Shown: positions 5,146 to 5,853 of the stretch, one piece after another
Layout of the letters: every line of letters begins with the position of its first letter
How positions within the stretch are numbered: the stretch's first letter is position 1
Origin: Lentisphaerota bacterium
GTDB lineage: Bacteria; Verrucomicrobiota; Kiritimatiellia; UBA8416; JAFGTH01
Assembly: GCA_016934225.1 (NCBI GenBank)
Contig: JAFGTH010000155.1
Coordinates: 1-5,853, forward strand
Direction of reading: 5' to 3'
DNA: 5,853 nucleotides
Notes under the pieces: generated by a model
What the model was told of the DNA's origin: nothing
The model's input: the letters and a program-made list of their open reading frames with translations, nothing else
The model's database searches: none
Made by a program: the position numbers and the translations under genes

Positions 5146-5722
5146 GTTGTCGGCCTTTTCTCTGCAGGCATTTCCCCATGGCCAGTCGGGCTCGATGGAG
5201 CGTGACTTTTACCGCGTTGACGGAAAGGGCGAACGATTTTGCAAGTTCCTTGACGGCGTGTTCATGGAAATAAAATCCGTCCATCAGGGCGCGTGTTTTT
5301 CCGCCGAGGTTATCCATGCAGCTACGAAGCGCCGCGAGCGTATCTTCAGGAAGCGATTCTGTCACCTTGGTGATATCGTCAGCCATGCGTTTTTCTATTT
5401 CTGCATGGTAGCGGTTTTGCATATCGCGTCTGCCGTACCAACGGCGTCGTTCGTTCTGTGCCGCATTTCTTGCGATGGTATGTAGCCATGCCTTGAAATT
5501 TGTTCCGGGTTGGTAGGTTGAGAGCCGTTGATAAGCTATTACGAATGCTTCCTGTGAAACATCTGCAATCATATTTGAATCTGGAATCATGGCTGCAATG
5601 ATGGCGCGCACACCTGGTTCATGAGTTTTCACTATATCTGCAAAAGCGTCCGGATTTCCGTTGAGCACATTTGCTATGGAAGTTTCAATGTGGTTGTTGT
5701 GTAATGTGTTATTCACAGGCAA
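5138..5722 (-). CDS. ECF-type RNA polymerase sigma factor (sigma-70 family)
   Basis: Cytoplasmic transcription factor of 194 residues that directs RNA polymerase to a specific promoter set. Region 2 spans about 27-94, with DVSQEAFVIAYQRL (54-67) for core binding and -10 melting and TNFKAWLHTIARN (74-86) for -10 recognition. A charged linker (95-135) follows. Region 4 (about 136-188) holds a helix-turn-helix in AVKELAKSFALSVNAVKVTL (156-175), then HRARLAMGKCL, for the -35 element. Regions 1 and 3 are absent, as usual for the ECF group. The start is TTG at 5722-5720, with AAGGA seven bases before it. An ATG five bases upstream of the TTG is out of frame and stops after four codons. The stop overlaps the start of the DUF4159 membrane protein, the usual arrangement of an ECF sigma factor and its regulator. 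Its target genes cannot be told from this window. Confidence 0.95.
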   Translation of the reverse strand: MPVNNTLHNNHIETSIANVLNGNPDAFADIVKTHEPGVRAIIAAMIPDSNMIADVSQEAFVIAYQRLSTYQPGTNFKAWLHTIARNAAQNERRRWYGRRDMQNRYHAEIEKRMADDITKVTESLPEDTLAALRSCMDNLGGKTRALMDGFYFHEHAVKELAKSFALSVNAVKVTLHRARLAMGKCLQRKGRQHA

Positions 5723-5734
5723 TGCATTATCCTT
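5720..5734 (-). promoter_or_regulatory. Shine-Dalgarno AAGGA and TTG start of the sigma gene
   Basis: AAGGA (5734-5730) is spaced seven bases from TTG (5722-5720), an ideal distance. An ATG at 5727-5725 is only two bases from the AAGGA and reads ATG CAT TGC CTG TGA, so it cannot start the sigma factor. The sigma frame has no ATG, GTG or other TTG between its upstream stop (5827-5825) and this TTG. Confidence 0.6.
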
Positions 5735-5745
5735 AAATGAGGCAT

Positions 5746-5853
5746 TTAATGCAAGGCGCAGCGATGTATTACTTGTTCTGGAGAATTGTCGAAAGTAAGG
5801 ATTTGTTGTAGAAGCGTGAATATGTCAGGCGTAAAGATGCGGTTCAGTGGGCG
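5746..5853 (-). CDS. Possible C-terminal end of an unidentified upstream gene
   Basis: The minus strand is open from the window edge for 35 codons to TAA at 5748-5746, and the peptide ends in LLQQILTFDNSPEQVIHRCA followed by LH. I do not recognise a family. The stop would lie 23 bases before the sigma TTG, a normal operon gap. An open frame this short occurs by chance fairly often, so the call is tentative. If it is not a gene, the stretch would be the promoter region of the sigma gene. Confidence 0.3.
   Translation of the reverse strand, partial: RPLNRIFTPDIFTLLQQILTFDNSPEQVIHRCALH

Noticed and set aside
5822..5853. Possible plus-strand start (ATG TCA GGC GTA) of a divergent gene at the window edge
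   Set aside because: There is no clear Shine-Dalgarno site and only ten codons are visible, too little to support a gene.
1..5853. CRISPR array, tRNA, rRNA or complete insertion sequence
   Set aside because: No regularly spaced repeats, cloverleaf-like sequence, rRNA segment or transposase was found on either strand.

Overview
The window comes from a bacterial chromosome of moderate GC. Every convincing gene is on the minus strand, so transcription runs from high to low coordinates. An ECF sigma factor is paired with a membrane-anchored partner that carries DUF4159 domains and lacks a zinc finger. Together with a cluster of Hsp20 genes and fragments that look like dispersed 'ATCCGTGTTCATCC' repeats, this suggests a PVC-type bacterium (Planctomycetota, Lentisphaerota, Kiritimatiellota or Verrucomicrobiota) or another deep Gram-negative lineage. 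That placement is a weak inference.

Layout in transcription order: (1) 5853-5746 may hold the last 36 codons of an unidentified upstream gene. (2) 5722-5138 encodes an ECF-type RNA polymerase sigma factor with a TTG start. (3) 5145-3088 overlaps it by 8 bases and encodes a 685-residue single-pass membrane protein: a cytoplasmic anti-sigma-like head, one transmembrane helix, a Pro-rich linker and two tandem DUF4159 domains outside the membrane. (4) 3087-2729 is a 359-base non-coding stretch. It has a dispersed-repeat-like fragment, two copies of a 14-base direct repeat, a 6-bp inverted repeat and a candidate sigma-54 promoter facing the next genes. (5) 2728-1302 holds three tandem small heat-shock protein genes (151, 129 and 169 residues), each with a strong Shine-Dalgarno sequence. 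A perfect 17-bp stem-loop lies nine bases after the last stop. (6) 1248-1114 is intergenic DNA rich in short palindromes. (7) 1113-1 is an RlmD-type 23S rRNA m5U methyltransferase with its Fe-S cysteines and catalytic cysteine intact. It runs off the window edge, and its start codon is ambiguous.

The window therefore holds two stress-related units and one rRNA-modification gene. The sigma/DUF4159 pair looks like a cell-surface signalling module: the sigma factor is probably held by the cytoplasmic head of the membrane protein, and the duplicated DUF4159 region would be the sensor. The Hsp20 trio makes ATP-independent holdase chaperones that probably form mixed oligomers. Nothing in the sequence directly ties the sigma factor to the Hsp20 operon, although they are neighbours. 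The least-described item is the anti-sigma-like/tandem-DUF4159 protein.
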